A stretch of 64,000 bases of DNA from Cricetomys ansorgei (Eukaryota; Chordata; Mammalia; Rodentia; Nesomyidae). Below, in pieces: positions 43,951-55,431 of this stretch (position 1 is the stretch's first letter; every line of letters starts with the position of its first letter). The stretch lies in NCBI GenBank assembly GCA_026225945.1, contig JAMJFZ010000694.1, positions 310,001 through 374,000 on the forward strand. The letters are read 5' to 3'. A model generated the notes under the pieces. The model was not told where the DNA came from and did not search any database. It was given only the letters and a program-made list of their open reading frames with translations. A program made the translations under genes and the position numbers.

Positions 43951-46900
43951 TCAACAGAATGGTGGGTGGCAGACCCCTGCTCCCCCAAGTGTTTTCCAGT
44001 CCTTAGTTTTGTCCAACCCAGTCTCAAATTTTTCCCTTCCTCAGAGGGGACCCAGTGGTTCATCTCTTCCCAAGTTGCCTCACTCCTTTATATGTCATTG
44101 AAGAGATTTTCATACTTCCCTTCCCGCACAAAGACTAGTGCAGAGCTTCCCTTTTGCCCAATGTGGTCTCAAGTACTCACTCTGTGGGGAAAACCCTCAA
44201 ATGTTTTGTTAGGGAGTGAGCCTCGGTCATTGGTTTCTGACTAAAGAGTCCACTGAACAAGTATTACTTAGACCACTCCCTCTGTACAAATGAGAATCAA
44301 ATTCACCCACATGCAGTCCAGTATACTGCAAAAGGGGCAAGAATTACTTCCTTCAACCATGAGGACTACGGAATCCCACTCCAGCCTGTGTGTCAGGCCC
44401 ATGCCACAGTGATGAAAGAGACCTCAGAACTGACACTTATGGCCAATGTGGATCTTATTTCCTTCTACCTAAAGACATAGAACTTCAGGTGCTGATTCTG
44501 ACCTTAGGAGGCCCTAGAGCACCCCTGCTTTCCAGAGTCACCATAAAATTTACCCTCTCAATAGCAATACATTAGTGACAAACACTCTGATAAAGATTGA
44601 CTACCAAAGACATTTGCAACCAATGAAGCCTCACAAGATTCTGTGTTTACATCTCAGGGCACACTATAGAAAGCAAAAACTAATGCTCGCGCCATCGGCC
44701 TAGAAGGTGGTTGTCAAAAATGAAATGTTGCCATCTTTCTTTTATGGATCTGCACAGATCACCACAACCTTGAACAAGCCTCATAGTTCAGACAACCACT
44801 CATCCTGTTGGGAGAGTGTCCTCAATGCCACTTATTCCTCCTCAACACTCCGTAAATGTATGGATAGGGATCGGGAAAGAAGAGCTGGAAGCAAGTTATA
44901 CAGTACCATTGACTTCCTCCACTACCCAATATAAGCTAGGTCTGTAGCTTCTGCACAATACGGTGAATGAATTTTGCTATTTGGTTAAACATGAACAGAT
45001 ACTTTCTCTCTAAGCACAGAGGTTCACAGTGACCTCAGAAATTTCCTCTTTGTGAATACAGGCTGCACAAAGGGTCCTTCTTCTTAGGGCAAGTTACACC
45101 ATCCTCTTTTGATAAAAGGTCATCAGAAATTTCCTTTGGTTAGAGAGGACTTCGGGCTTTTCCGCTCTTACAAATAATACCCCTGGCTTTTCGTCTCTGT
45201 CCAAGGTGGATCATAAGAATGACAGGCTTTTATTGTAGGAATCTCAAAATTTCATTTTGCCCAAAGGGAGCAGGAGGAAAGCATCCTCAAAGCACACCCC
45301 ATGTGCATCTGTGCTGCAGACTTATCCCTCTGAGGGAAGACCTTAGATATTTGCCTCTAATCATGGCCACTAGGAAAATACATGTATGACCAATGAGACT
45401 TCACTTTACTCTGCTCTGAATTCAGAGAGCCTGAAACTTAGATCGCCTGTCCTTCTCTCCTGTCACCAAAATGAAGAGGTTCCACCCTTTATGCACACGC
45501 TCATGTATCTGAGGATAAGCTTCAAGAAGACTTAGAGCCTGAGAACCACCTATCATGGCCAAGGAACAATGCTCGCATTGCTGCCAGGGCGTCACAGTGT
45601 GCCTGAAGATGTGAATCTTCTGAACTGTGATGAAGTTCTTCCTCCACTGTACAAGGTAGGCTGAAACACTCCCCCCACCCTAAGTGGTTTACAACTTTGC
45701 TACTCTCTCCAAGTCTACTTCAGCCTTCCATTTCCTAACAGCATTGCTGTAGATCATCAATTTGTGTCCCTTACACATCAAATGCATCCTCTGTAACCAA
45801 AATGACATGATATCTAAACCATGAGATCCAGAGGCCTCATCTGGACCTTCCCCTAGACCTCAAACTTCATACTTCCAGTCCAAAAGGTCGTCAATAATGA
45901 CCCTCTCTGACCATGAAGGATTCAACCTCTCCCTATGTGATGAAAGAGGCCCCTGAAGTTCAACTTCTACTTGAATGTTTCCCATATCCAACACCTCATT
46001 TGAAAGGGGCATCAGAGCCACTCCCTTTCTTTCAGTGCTCCTCAAATTCACACCCTCTGGCCATGTAGTTTGAAAATGTCTTGCTTTCATACCAGGACTC
46101 CGGACCCTCTCCTCTGCCCATGGAGGCCACAGACACTCCTCTTTTACTCATAAAGGACTGAAGCTTCACCCCTATCTCTATCAGGCAAGGAAACCTTTCC
46201 CTAATGCACAAGTTGGTCAGAAAATGTCCTCTCTTGCACAAAGGGAACTACACTCAGACCTACCTGCTCTTTATAATGAGCCATTTAACTTTCTCTATTG
46301 AGTATATATGACTCAGTCATTCCCAATTGTTTAGGATTGCTGCCAACATTCTTCCTGCTACATACAGGCTAAGACATTACCCTTCTGAGCAAAGGGGTCT
46401 TGGGCTTAACTCATCTGACCAAAGGCTTATTAGACTGAGGATAACTGTCTGACCTGTGGGAAGAATGCAATGACTACTGCCTGGCCAACAGCCCACATGA
46501 CATAAGGATATTGTAAACACTGAAATAGAGTTTGAAATTGATTGGGGAGCAGCGGACCTTCCTCTGTCCACGAGGTAGTAACTTTATGCCCAATGAACAT
46601 GATGGCCTTTACTATTTCATTGAACATAACCAGTGACTTTACCCCTCTGACAAATGGGTGTATGGGTGTAGACATTCAACTTTGCACAACATGTCTCAGA
46701 AATTCCACCTACAACCAAGTTGTTTAGAACTTTTCCCTAGACCAATGGGGTCTGCCACATTTTCACTCTGAGGAAGTGTAAGACAGTCCCCTTCTACCTT
46801 TATGCAAAGGTGCCCAGGTCCTTCTCTCAGCTTACATTGGAAGATTTAGACATTCGCATCAATAAAGAGTGCCTCAGACCTGATCTCTGTAATGAATACA

Positions 46901-47905
46901 ATCCCACATATTCACCATCTGCCCAGTGGGTTTCATACCTGCAAACTCTAGTTCGGGTAGCCTGGAAAGTACTAACCTGACCAAAGACAGCACAGGGCAT
47001 TCTGCGCTGAGGTCTTTGAACACAAGAGTAGCAAGATGGGGTGATTCAGACCACTGTCTACATTCTGATCACTAAAATACGGAACACCTGCCCTATATGT
47101 AGATGCACTGATACTTGAGGCTTATCTCATCTGACCAAAGACTACTGCCAGTGACTACTTCCATGAAGCCGCTTAGAAGATGTCTAAGATGGCTGCTATG
47201 CCTACCATGGACATTCAGAAGATGTGTATTCTAGATTGTGATTTCAAGTTGGGAGATGATGGAGGAGTGAATGTCTGTAACTTCCTGTACTTCTCAAGGT
47301 ATCATCGAACCTTCACCTTCTGCCCAACTGTACCTAAATATATGACCAAGAGAGCCTAAGACTATTCCCTACACTCCAGGGACCTCGTACCTCATCCTTC
47401 TACTTGGGGAGTCTTGAATCTGTCACCTTTCCCAGAGGGTGAGCCAAATTTCCTCTTCTGCCTATAGGAAAATTGGATTTACCCCACCTACCCAAAGACA
47501 ACTCAGAATATCCTCTTTTTCTGAAGTGGCTTTCAGGCTAAGCCGTCTTCCCCAATATCCCCTGACTATTTTCCTTGTGAATAAAGGGATCTCAGACCTG
47601 ACTGTGCAAATATAGTTCATCAACATCCAATGGGCTCTCAGGCCTTCTGAACATGCCCTGTGGCAGTGAGCTTATTATGTCTAAGTAATCGTGCCTAAGG
47701 TCACTCTATTAGGACAAAAGGGGTTGTGATCTACTGCATCTGATTTACCAGAGGATCTAAGATCTTCTCTTATTGCCTGAGTGGTCTTGAAATGTGCCTT
47801 TTTGGCAAAGGAGGACCTCACTTTGGCATCCTCTGATTCAGGGACCTCAGACATTCTCCACCCAAACTTGAGGTCCTAGAACATTTTTCTTCACCCAATG
47901 ACACA
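43951..47905 (+). repeat. Degenerate 30-bp array, block 2 (largest)
   Basis: About 3.95 kb. Motifs such as TCAGACATTC, TCTGACCAAAG and CCAATGGGG recur. Six successive units keep an exact 30-bp register at 47721, 47751, 47781, 47811, 47841 and 47871. Another pair is at 46391 and 46421 (AAAGGGGTCT, AAAGGCTTAT). Short frames inside are not conserved from unit to unit. Confidence 0.75.
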
Positions 47906-48009
47906 TCCAGGCAAACAAAGTTCAAAGTACCAGAGCCCAGTAGTAGGCAGTAGAGGCCAGAATCTAAGCCCACAGCCTCAAGATAGAAACCAATATGATG
48001 AGGCCCCCA

Positions 48010-48230
48010 TCATACATACCTAGATTTGAGCAGCTGAACATATGCTTGAGAAGGAGAACCAGCTTGGGACTATCAGCCAGACATCTGGACAAATACTCAG
48101 ACTGATTCCTGACCTGCCACATGTTCTCTACCGTGGACAGATCAGTTCTGTGAAGATGAGCTGGAAGCTGAAAAGGCAGTATCTGGAATGCGCTCCACTG
48201 TCTGAGGTGGGCTGGGTCTTTCGTCTTATG
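48010..48230 (+). repeat. Array leader, copy H3 (~200 bp)
   Basis: GAGCAGCTGAACATATGCTT, GAGAAGGAGAACCAGCTTGG, CAGCCAGACATCTGG and GAGCTGGAAGCTGAAAAGGC. The 97-codon frame at 48042-48335 runs through leader and array and is not supported as a gene. Confidence 0.55.
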
Positions 48231-48765
48231 TCAAGGAGAGGGTATGCAAATTTCCAGCTCTATCCAGCCAAACATCCTAGTTTACCTATATCAAGAGGCC
48301 TCAAATTTCCACTCTGTCCCCAAGATGCCCTCTAATATTTACCCTCTGTCCCTGGATGGATGGTGGGATGTTGCATTTTCTCCATAGCTCTTGGAGTCTC
48401 CATTCTTCCCTATGCCTCTTGCAAAGCCTCAGACTACAAACCTCTGACTCAATGCTCCCTCATCATACTTTTTACCTTGTGTGGAGAGGCTTTCAAGGTC
48501 TGAATATGAGGCTTTCAATGAGTTTCCCATTGACCAAATGTGCCTCCCACATACTCTTTCTGACTAATGGGATCTTCAAACTTTATCTAATGCCAAGGAA
48601 ACTTCAAACCTCCCTTTCCCATTATGTAGGGTATCTATACTAACTACCTTATCCAAATGGCCTCTGGCTTTATCTTCTGACCACACAGGTGTCAGGCTTT
48701 CCCACTCGGATCAAAGAGACCTCATATTCACATACTGTGGTCAAAGGGGCCCTGGGCGTTGTTCT
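48231..48765 (+). repeat. Degenerate 30-bp array, block 3
   Basis: CAAGAGGCCTCAAATTTCCA, CTCTGTCCCCAAGATGCCCT, then TTCCCATTGACCAAATGTGC and CAAAGAGACCTCATATTCAC show the same unit in decayed form. It ends near GGTCAAAGGGGCCCTGGGCG at about 48738-48757. Confidence 0.65.
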
Positions 48766-49843
48766 CTTCATCATTATAATATTCGTCTCCTCAGGTTTGC
48801 GTTCCCTGAGCTCAAAAGCAAGAAGGAGACACTGGAATGCCAGTCATCAGTCTGCAGGGCAGTCATCAGAAATGGAACAGTCCCAACATTTTGCCCAAAT
48901 CTGGATGACTGACTGTGGGGCTAACAAACTCCACCCATACTCTTAGAACAGTGTTGAGATTGCTGCATATCCTCCTGAAGATGCCAGAGATGATATGGTT
49001 ACTTTCTTGTTGTTAATGTAGTTGTTGTTTACACTGTTGCTGTTCTCTTCTTGTTGTTGTTGTTGTTTTATTTTAAGTTTAGAAGAGGACGTCTTGATAT
49101 TTTCTTGTTATGTTAATCATCTACTGGCATTAAAAATCAGCAACCAATTTCTTGAATGTTTAATGTTTTTTACTCTGGTTTGAAATAACAATGTAGGGAT
49201 ATCTTCTTCAGTTTTGTTCTCAAACAAATATCACTATGTAATCCAATTTGACAAATGTAATTACTTTAATCAATGTCATATTCAAGTGAATATATATTTT
49301 CTGTACAACACTGTTTCCTGTGCTTTGTTATGTTTTCCATCTGACAACAATTTCATTTGATGTCATTAGGAAGATTCACTCTTAAAAGATTCTGTCTTAA
49401 AACACTGTATCTCAGAGGTTTGAATGTATGCCTGAAATCTCTAGCAGCATAAATTACCTGAGTAGCATTGCTGTCTAGTGGGTTATAGCTGTCAATAAGG
49501 CATACACAGTAATAACTGAAGCAATAACTAAGTGCAAGGAAGTGTTTCAGGGTGGAAAAACTGAAAATATCCAGAAACAAAGGAAAGTCCAGTTACTAAT
49601 CAAGTCAATGTGATTCAAATGGGCATTGAGCAAGACATTTAGAGTTTGGTGTGTGTGCTTGTAGATGGCTCGGTAGTTTGAAAGTCCAAACATTATGTTT
49701 TACTTGAGGATAACAAACTATGCTCGGTGTGGGTGTGGGAAGTAAAGGGCAGCATTTTTTTTGTGTTTAGTTTATCAATCCATTGCATCAATCTATTTCA
49801 CTCTCTGTCATATATATATGTATTATGTAGGTGTATATGTTTC
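48766..49843. other. Intergenic with (TTG)n at 49049-49068
   Basis: A short TTG trinucleotide run at 49049-49068. The rest is AT-rich, with no gene. Confidence 0.6.
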
Positions 49844-49886
49844 CATCTATCTATCTATCTGTCTATCTATCATCTATCTATCTATG
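49844..49886. repeat. (TCTA)n tetranucleotide microsatellite
   Basis: CTATCTATCTATCTGTCTAT with a CATC interruption, then more TCTA units. The Tyr/Leu/Ser-rich frames across it are artefacts. Confidence 0.95.
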
Positions 49887-50313
49887 CATGTGCCATAGTA
49901 TACATATGAAAGTCAAAAGTAAATATTGCCATGACTTTTCTCTTCCTCTATCATTTGCATTTTGGAGATCAAACATAGATTATTTGAAAAGACCACTTAA
50001 CCATCTCACTGGACCCAATGCTGTGTTTTAAAGCTTACTTAAAGGGTTATGAAAATTCTCATTCCCAAGGGGACAAGAGACCATCACTGTTGCGATGAAT
50101 GCTAATGTGAGAATGATGAACATCAGAAGATGGTACACACCATGCTCTCTTCTGGAGCTGCATTCACATGTGCATGCACTCAGACCCTACACACAAACAC
50201 ACGCATAAACAGATTAAAAATATCTTCTCAATTATGCTTCACATAGAAAGGCAGGAATTAAAAGCAATCTTTTTGTTGTATGTCTGTATTCTGTTTGCAA
50301 ATATTTTATTAAC
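49887..50313. other. Intergenic, no gene seen
   Basis: AT-rich with a small CA-rich part near 50190-50205. Nothing else. Confidence 0.5.
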
Positions 50314-50800
50314 TGTTGATTAACCTAAGTACCTGCAAGGGACACTGACACTTGCCTCTGGCCAGGTGACTTACCTAAAAGCTTGCTTAATTACTTTTAA
50401 GACCTAGTGATCCTCACCCCACATACAATTGCCATGCTTGGAGGAGCTTCCTACCTCACTTCTGGGAAAGGAGCCTATCAGAAAGTCTCAGCCTTGCTTT
50501 TACAAGCTCTAGATAGCAGGACATCCTGCCCATTACCTGTCCTCCCGCTAGCCCCTAGACCCAGCTAAGATCAACCAATCTGTTCAAAAATTAACTCCAA
50601 TGAACCAATCCTGTAACGTCAAAGCATGTAACGTAATGCCCTGCTTGTATCATTTTTCCTATATAAACCTCACTCTTCCTTTGTTCGTGGCTCACAGCAT
50701 TTCTGCTGTGTCAGAAAGGTGTGCTGCCCTAAGTCGAGTTATCCTAAATAAAGAGACCTTGTGTGTTTTGCATCAGATCAGATTGCTTGGTGGTCTTTGA
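50314..50800 (+). mobile_element. Solo LTR with CCAAT, TATA and AATAAA
   Basis: CCAATC boxes at about 50575 and 50605, TATATAAA at 50660-50667 and AATAAA at 50747-50752, followed by a GT-rich U5 (GACCTTGTGTGTTTTGCATC). The arrangement and spacing are those of a gammaretrovirus-like (class I) LTR. Exact ends and target duplication were not resolved. Confidence 0.75.
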
Positions 50801-50819
50801 GGATATGGATGGTGGGCAC

Positions 50820-51065
50820 AGCAGAAGTTCTTGAGTTTAAGATCAGTTAGGGCTACTCAGGAAAATCCTATCTCAAGAAAAATAAAAGGAAAAAAAAGAG
50901 AAGGAGAAAGTGAAAAACTCTTTAAACTTAATTGTTTCTTAGACAAAGAATGCAAATGTTAAGCAGGTCCCAGGATTTATTAGTTTACTCCTAGCACTTG
51001 GAGACTGAGGAAGACTGTGGCAAGTTGGAGGCCAGCCTGCGGTAAGTATCGAGGCATTAGAGGTG
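50820..51065 (+). mobile_element. B1-type SINE fragments
   Basis: GAAGTTCTTGAGTTTAAGAT, AGTTAGGGCTACTCAGGAAA and TCCTATCTCAAGAAAAATAA form one 3' part. CTAGCACTTGGAGACTGAGG and GGAGGCCAGCCTGCGGTAAG form another near 50990-51045. Confidence 0.55.
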
Positions 51066-51327
51066 AGGAGGAAGAAAAATAAAACACCAAGGTGAGCAAA
51101 GAAGAAGGTGTAGGAGAGGAGGCTGAAAATACCAGGGAGGAAATGGCACAGAATATGACACATCTAAGGGAGTGCTTTGGCTCAACACAACATCAGAGGA
51201 CAGTCTTCTGGCCCACCTAGAGTTAGCGGAGAAACACACCTGGAAGGAGAAAGGGGAGCTGGTCTCTGGGCATGCCAAAGCTAGTGGTAATTTGCACTAC
51301 AATACACATACTCTAAAAGGTTCCCAC

Positions 51328-52294
51328 TGTTAGTGTTTTTATTCAGCTCAAGCAGAGATGGAAAATTGGTCTGGCATTCAGGATCCCAGGAACCACACAG
51401 CTCTAAGGTGGGGAAGGTCTCCCCAATGGGAAAGGTATACTGACATTTGGAAAGCCAGGAAGCACACAACTCTCATAGCTCTGAGGTGAGGAAGGCTTCC
51501 CCATCCAACACTGAGCTGGAGTGTTACAGTATAGCAACCCTGCTCTGCTCAGCTCTGCTCACTCTGAGGGAAGAAGCCTTCCCAGTGCTGCAGTTCTGAA
51601 GGGAATTATCCCCAGCTGAGCTGAGGTTTTCTGGCTGAGCTGAAGTGTTCTTCTGTTCTTCTCATCACTGCTTCTTTTATTCGCTTCTCTTTATGGCTGC
51701 CTCCACTTGGGAAGAAGGCAGCAGACCCTACTGTGCCCCCTACTGAGCAGAGTATAGAAGGCTTCTCTTTATACAGTGTTCCTGGGAGAGTGGCCTGTGA
51801 TTGATGGGATTGTTTACCCTTAATTGGAGTCTGGAGAGGGTTGAGGGTCCCAGCTTGGTTCTATGTGTATTAGTTTGGACTGCTTCTGAGCTTCTCTGCC
51901 AGGTTGGGATACCCTGTAATCGGCTGGAGTCCAGCGGGAGTTTTCCTATGGGAGGTGGGGGGAGTCTCAAACTCCAGATCTCTCCAGCCTTGCAGAGCTA
52001 AACTCCCACAAATGGGAAATGTGTCAGCACCACAGTCATTCTCAGCATCATTTTAGGCTCATGGTGGGTGAAAGAACTGGTGGCTGGGACCGTGGGATCC
52101 CCAGCAGGATATTGAGGGAGCCCAGTAGCAAGTCCAAAAGGGCCAGGCTGCTGAGGAAAGTCAGGTTTGTTCCACAGCAGAAATACAGATGGCAGGACAG
52201 TGGCAGTTTGGGTAGAGGAGGAGCACCAGGTAGTAAGGCAAAGGCCCCCTGGAGCACACCCACAGAGGGAAGAGAGAGCAGGTAGGGGCCTACA
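51328..52294 (-). mobile_element. LTR 'Y', third copy, minus strand
   Basis: A 967-bp element starting TGTTAGTG and ending GGGGCCTACA on the plus strand. Flanks are CCCAC and CCCAT, a near 5-bp target duplication. It has the same order as 1086-2095 (AATAAA on the minus strand, ~50-bp modules, CTCTG tract, CATGGTGGG, GAAATACAGATGGCAG) but is clearly more diverged, and its insertion site is different. It is an independent insertion of the same LTR family. Confidence 0.75.
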
Positions 52295-52585
52295 CCCATT
52301 CCATTTGATGATCATTACTTACATACAAAATTTCTCATAATTTTTTTAAAAAATCAAAAGAAGGTATAGAAACTGTTTCATTGGAAAAATGTGTAAAGTA
52401 TACTTTATTTGGTCAAAAAGAAGACACAGGCACATGTGGGCTCAGTTTAGATGGAAGGGAGACTACAAAAGTGATCCATGTGCAATTTATTGTGGAAAAT
52501 GAGGAGAGAGGAAGAGAGAGGGAGAAGTGTGTGTGTGTTTGTGTGTGTAAGCATGCATGTATGTTGGTAGGGAGAAGTTGGAAAC
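52295..52585. other. Spacer before duplication copy 2
   Basis: It includes a purine-rich and GT-rich stretch at 52500-52550. The left junction of copy 2 lies just downstream. Confidence 0.5.
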
Positions 52586-52589
52586 CCTG

Positions 52590-53060
52590 GCAGGGGTGAG
52601 AGTCTTAAGCTGTCAGCTGGGATGATCTTTTGCAAGAGCCAAAGCTGAATACCTCAGGACTGTAGGATACCCTCTAATGACCAAAACCTTCAGGAACCCA
52701 TGTGGACACAGGATGCCACAAAAGCAGCATCTGGTCATATCAGGAGAATGTTGTTGATGCTCATGGCGAGGTGGCCCAGATCATTTTCTGGGAGCACTAT
52801 AGACTGTGGCAAGTCGGTTCAGTGTTGTACCTGGCCAGGTGATGGTGAGAACTCAGAGCAGGAAAGTCCTTGGGGATCTCAGACGCCATCATTAAAGAGT
52901 TTCTTCAGGATGCGGCTCATAGATAGAGATGACAGCAATCACAGGGTTTCTCTGGGCAAGAGCGATATAGGTATATCTTTTCTGGACAGCATGGTAGGTC
53001 TCAACAATGAGGAGGTAGGACTCTTGGAGGCTTAATCCATGAGGAGAGGAATGCTTCCTA
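52590..53060 (-). pseudogene. Possible decayed coding remnant, minus strand (duplicate)
   Basis: This is the second copy of the region at 1-470. The minus-strand frame at 52892-53152 is open for 86 codons, but its N-terminal part is translated from the adjacent TA/CA microsatellite and is not real protein. The remaining protein-like runs are split over three frames. No family is recognised. Confidence 0.25.
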
Positions 53061-53094
53061 TTGGTAGTAAAATGAATTTCAAAACTCCTTTTTT

Positions 53095-53097
<3 letters not shown>

Positions 53098-53151
<54 letters not shown>

Positions 53152-53160
53152 TATATATAT
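53098..53160. repeat. (TA)n(CA)n(TA)n microsatellite
   Basis: A run of about 20 TA units, then 8-9 CA units, then TA again. In copy 1 the same place (about 511-535) has only a short imperfect TA/CA stretch. Confidence 0.95.
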
Positions 53161-53444
53161 GTATATGAAATATTATATATTATGTATATATTAAATACAA
53201 GTAGCTCAGTCCATATAATGTTACTACATATGTATATGCATTTCGATGGCTGTCTGTCTAGTGCTATGTATCAAATTGCTGCACCCATCCCTATAAAACC
53301 AATGAGAGGAACTTCATAGACTTCAAATGCCAGGACACAGAATTTTGAAGAACAATAATAACTTTACCAAGAAATTCAAGGAAGTTTTAAAAAGACATAA
53401 AATATCTTTCATTGAACTCAAAAAGGGTAATAATAAACTCTAGA

Positions 53445-53718
53445 AAAGTGCCTTCAGGTGCCCTGCCATCCAGGTTCAGTTGGAGGCTGAGGGCAACACC
53501 CCCAGCAGGGGTCACCATGGGCCTGAGACATCCACAACCTCAAAGGCAGAGGCAGGCCACCCAGGAAGGATCCTGATGTGGAATCGAGGACATATCAAAA
53601 CAAGAAACATGCCATCTCATCTGCCCTCTTGCCTACCTTAAGGCCCTGGGTCTGGATCCCAAGCCTAACCATCTCTTAGGCATTGCCAGGCAACCATTAT
53701 GATCTCCAGGTCTGTCAC
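53445..53718 (+). repeat. Repeat X head fragment, 5' part (copy 2)
   Basis: Counterpart of 823-1085, ending in the GTCAC target duplication at 53714-53718. Confidence 0.75.
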
Positions 53719-54728
53719 TGTTAGTGTTTTTATTCACCTCGGACAAAGATGGAAAAGTGGCCTGGCATTTGGGATTCCAGGAACCACACAGCTTTGATAG
53801 GAGAGATGCCCTGGCAGTTGGGAGCCCAGGAACCATACAACTCTGAAGTGGGGAAAGTGTCCCCAGTGGGAAGCCAGGAACCACAAAGCTCTGAGGCGGG
53901 AATGTGTCCCCAGGGGAAGTATTTACAGCTCTCTGAGAGGAAGGTGCCCTGCAGTCAGGAGCACAAGTACCAAACAATCCTGAGGCTGGGAAAGGTATTC
54001 TGATGTTTCAGAAGCCAGGAACCACAGCGCTGTTGCAGCTCTGAGGGAGGGAAGGCTTCATCAGCTGAGCTGGAGTCTTACAATGTTGCAATCCAACTCT
54101 GCTCTGCTCTGCTCTGCTTTGCTCTGCTTCCCAGCTCTGAAGGGAAATATCCCCACCTGAGCTAAGGTGTTCTGTGATATTTGGAGTTCATGGTGGGCAC
54201 AGGAGGTGGCAGCTGGGGCCACAGAGTCCCCAGCAGGATAGTGAGGCAACCATGCAGTTGCCCCTAAAGGCAGCTGGCAGCAGCAGGGGCCAGTCTGCTG
54301 GGAAAAGTCTTATTTGCTCCCTGTCAGAAACACAGATGGCAGTTTGAGGCCATTTTGGGCCTGGTGCAGGCAGCCAGCAGCCCAGTCCTCACTACTGTCC
54401 ACCTGCTGCCATGGCCACCTGCAGGGCCCAATGTGAAGCAGCCCATGGCAGGCTGAGGCAGCTTCAATGCTGGACACCTGGAGGAGGCAAGGGCAGGAGG
54501 GCTGGGCTTCACAAGGGGGCAGGGCTGAGGCGGAGTTCCCCCCAAGCAATGGGTCTACGGAGCCCAAGCTGTAAAGTACTGAGGGGCACAGGACTGGATC
54601 CCAGCCCACCACCCCAGCTCAGTAAGTACAAAGGATTATGTGGGGGAGGAGCCCTCCACAGAGGCAGGAGCCCTGGGATTCGGGCTTGTCCATGGACTAT
54701 AAACTCCACATGCTGTTGACCCACTATA
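53719..54728 (-). mobile_element. Solo LTR 'Y' on minus strand (copy 2)
   Basis: Also 1010 bp, with GTCAC at 53714-53718 and 54729-54733. The right terminal base differs (CACTATA instead of CACTACA). Overlapping frames of up to 161 codons on both strands are LTR translation. Confidence 0.85.
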
Positions 54729-55035
54729 GTCACAACCTCTCTCCAACACCCCACCCCAACTACCAGGCACCGTTCTGGGCACTTGGCTCCCTTTCCTGTC
54801 TCCAAAGTCCCCATGTCTCTCGCAGGCATGTATCCTTCTGCATCCTCTGTGAGCACCCACCTATCTGTGGCCAGGGCTATGGACAAATGCAACTCAGAGC
54901 TCTCTAAGGACATCAGAGTGAACCCATGTGCACCAAGACATAAGGCAGAATACAAAATTCTGACTGGTCCCACCAGGATGCCCAGACACAGCACATCCCC
55001 ACACCTGCCCTTGGTCTCTTGCTAACAAATATCTG
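54729..55035 (+). repeat. Repeat X head fragment, 3' part (copy 2)
   Basis: Counterpart of 2096-2420. GCCAGGGCTATGGACAAATG and ACTGGTCCCACCAGGATGCC are visible. Confidence 0.7.
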
Positions 55036-55129
55036 TGCATATTCACAGGAAATTATCCTTGTGTATTTTCTCCAAGTTCCACGGACTGGTGTCAAGATTC
55101 CACAGTGCAGTCAAATGAGAGAATGGGTT

Positions 55130-55431
55130 TTGTACCCAGTCCAAGTTGATCAAAGACCTCAACATAAAACCAGACACACTGAACATGATAGAAGAGAAAG
55201 TGGGGAAGAACCTTGAGCACATTGGCACAGAAGACAACTTTCTGCACAGAACACTGATAGCTCAGGCACTAAGATCAATGATTAATAAGTGGGACCTCAT
55301 GAAACTGAAAAGCTCCTGTAAGGCAAAGGACACTGTCAACAAGACAAAATAGCAGCCAACAGAACGGGAAAGAAATCTTCACCAACTCCACTTCTGATAG
55401 AGGGCTAATACTCAAAATATACAAAGAACTC
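55130..55431 (+). mobile_element. LINE-1 ORF2 fragment (copy 2)
   Basis: The 55146-55352 frame repeats IKDLNIKP and INKWDLMKLKSSCKAKDT, then hits a stop where copy 1 reads through. Ends in the GAACTC target duplication. Confidence 0.88.

Noticed and set aside
48042..48335. A 97-codon frame in the third array leader
   Set aside because: The frame is not open in the other two leaders and runs into array sequence.
42236..48765. A CRISPR-like periodic array
   Set aside because: The period is a direct degenerate tandem repeat without constant repeats and variable spacers, and the DNA is clearly mammalian.
54509..54994. A 161-codon minus-strand frame
   Set aside because: It spans LTR Y and the X head. 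The counterpart in copy 1 is broken, and frames on the other strand overlap it.
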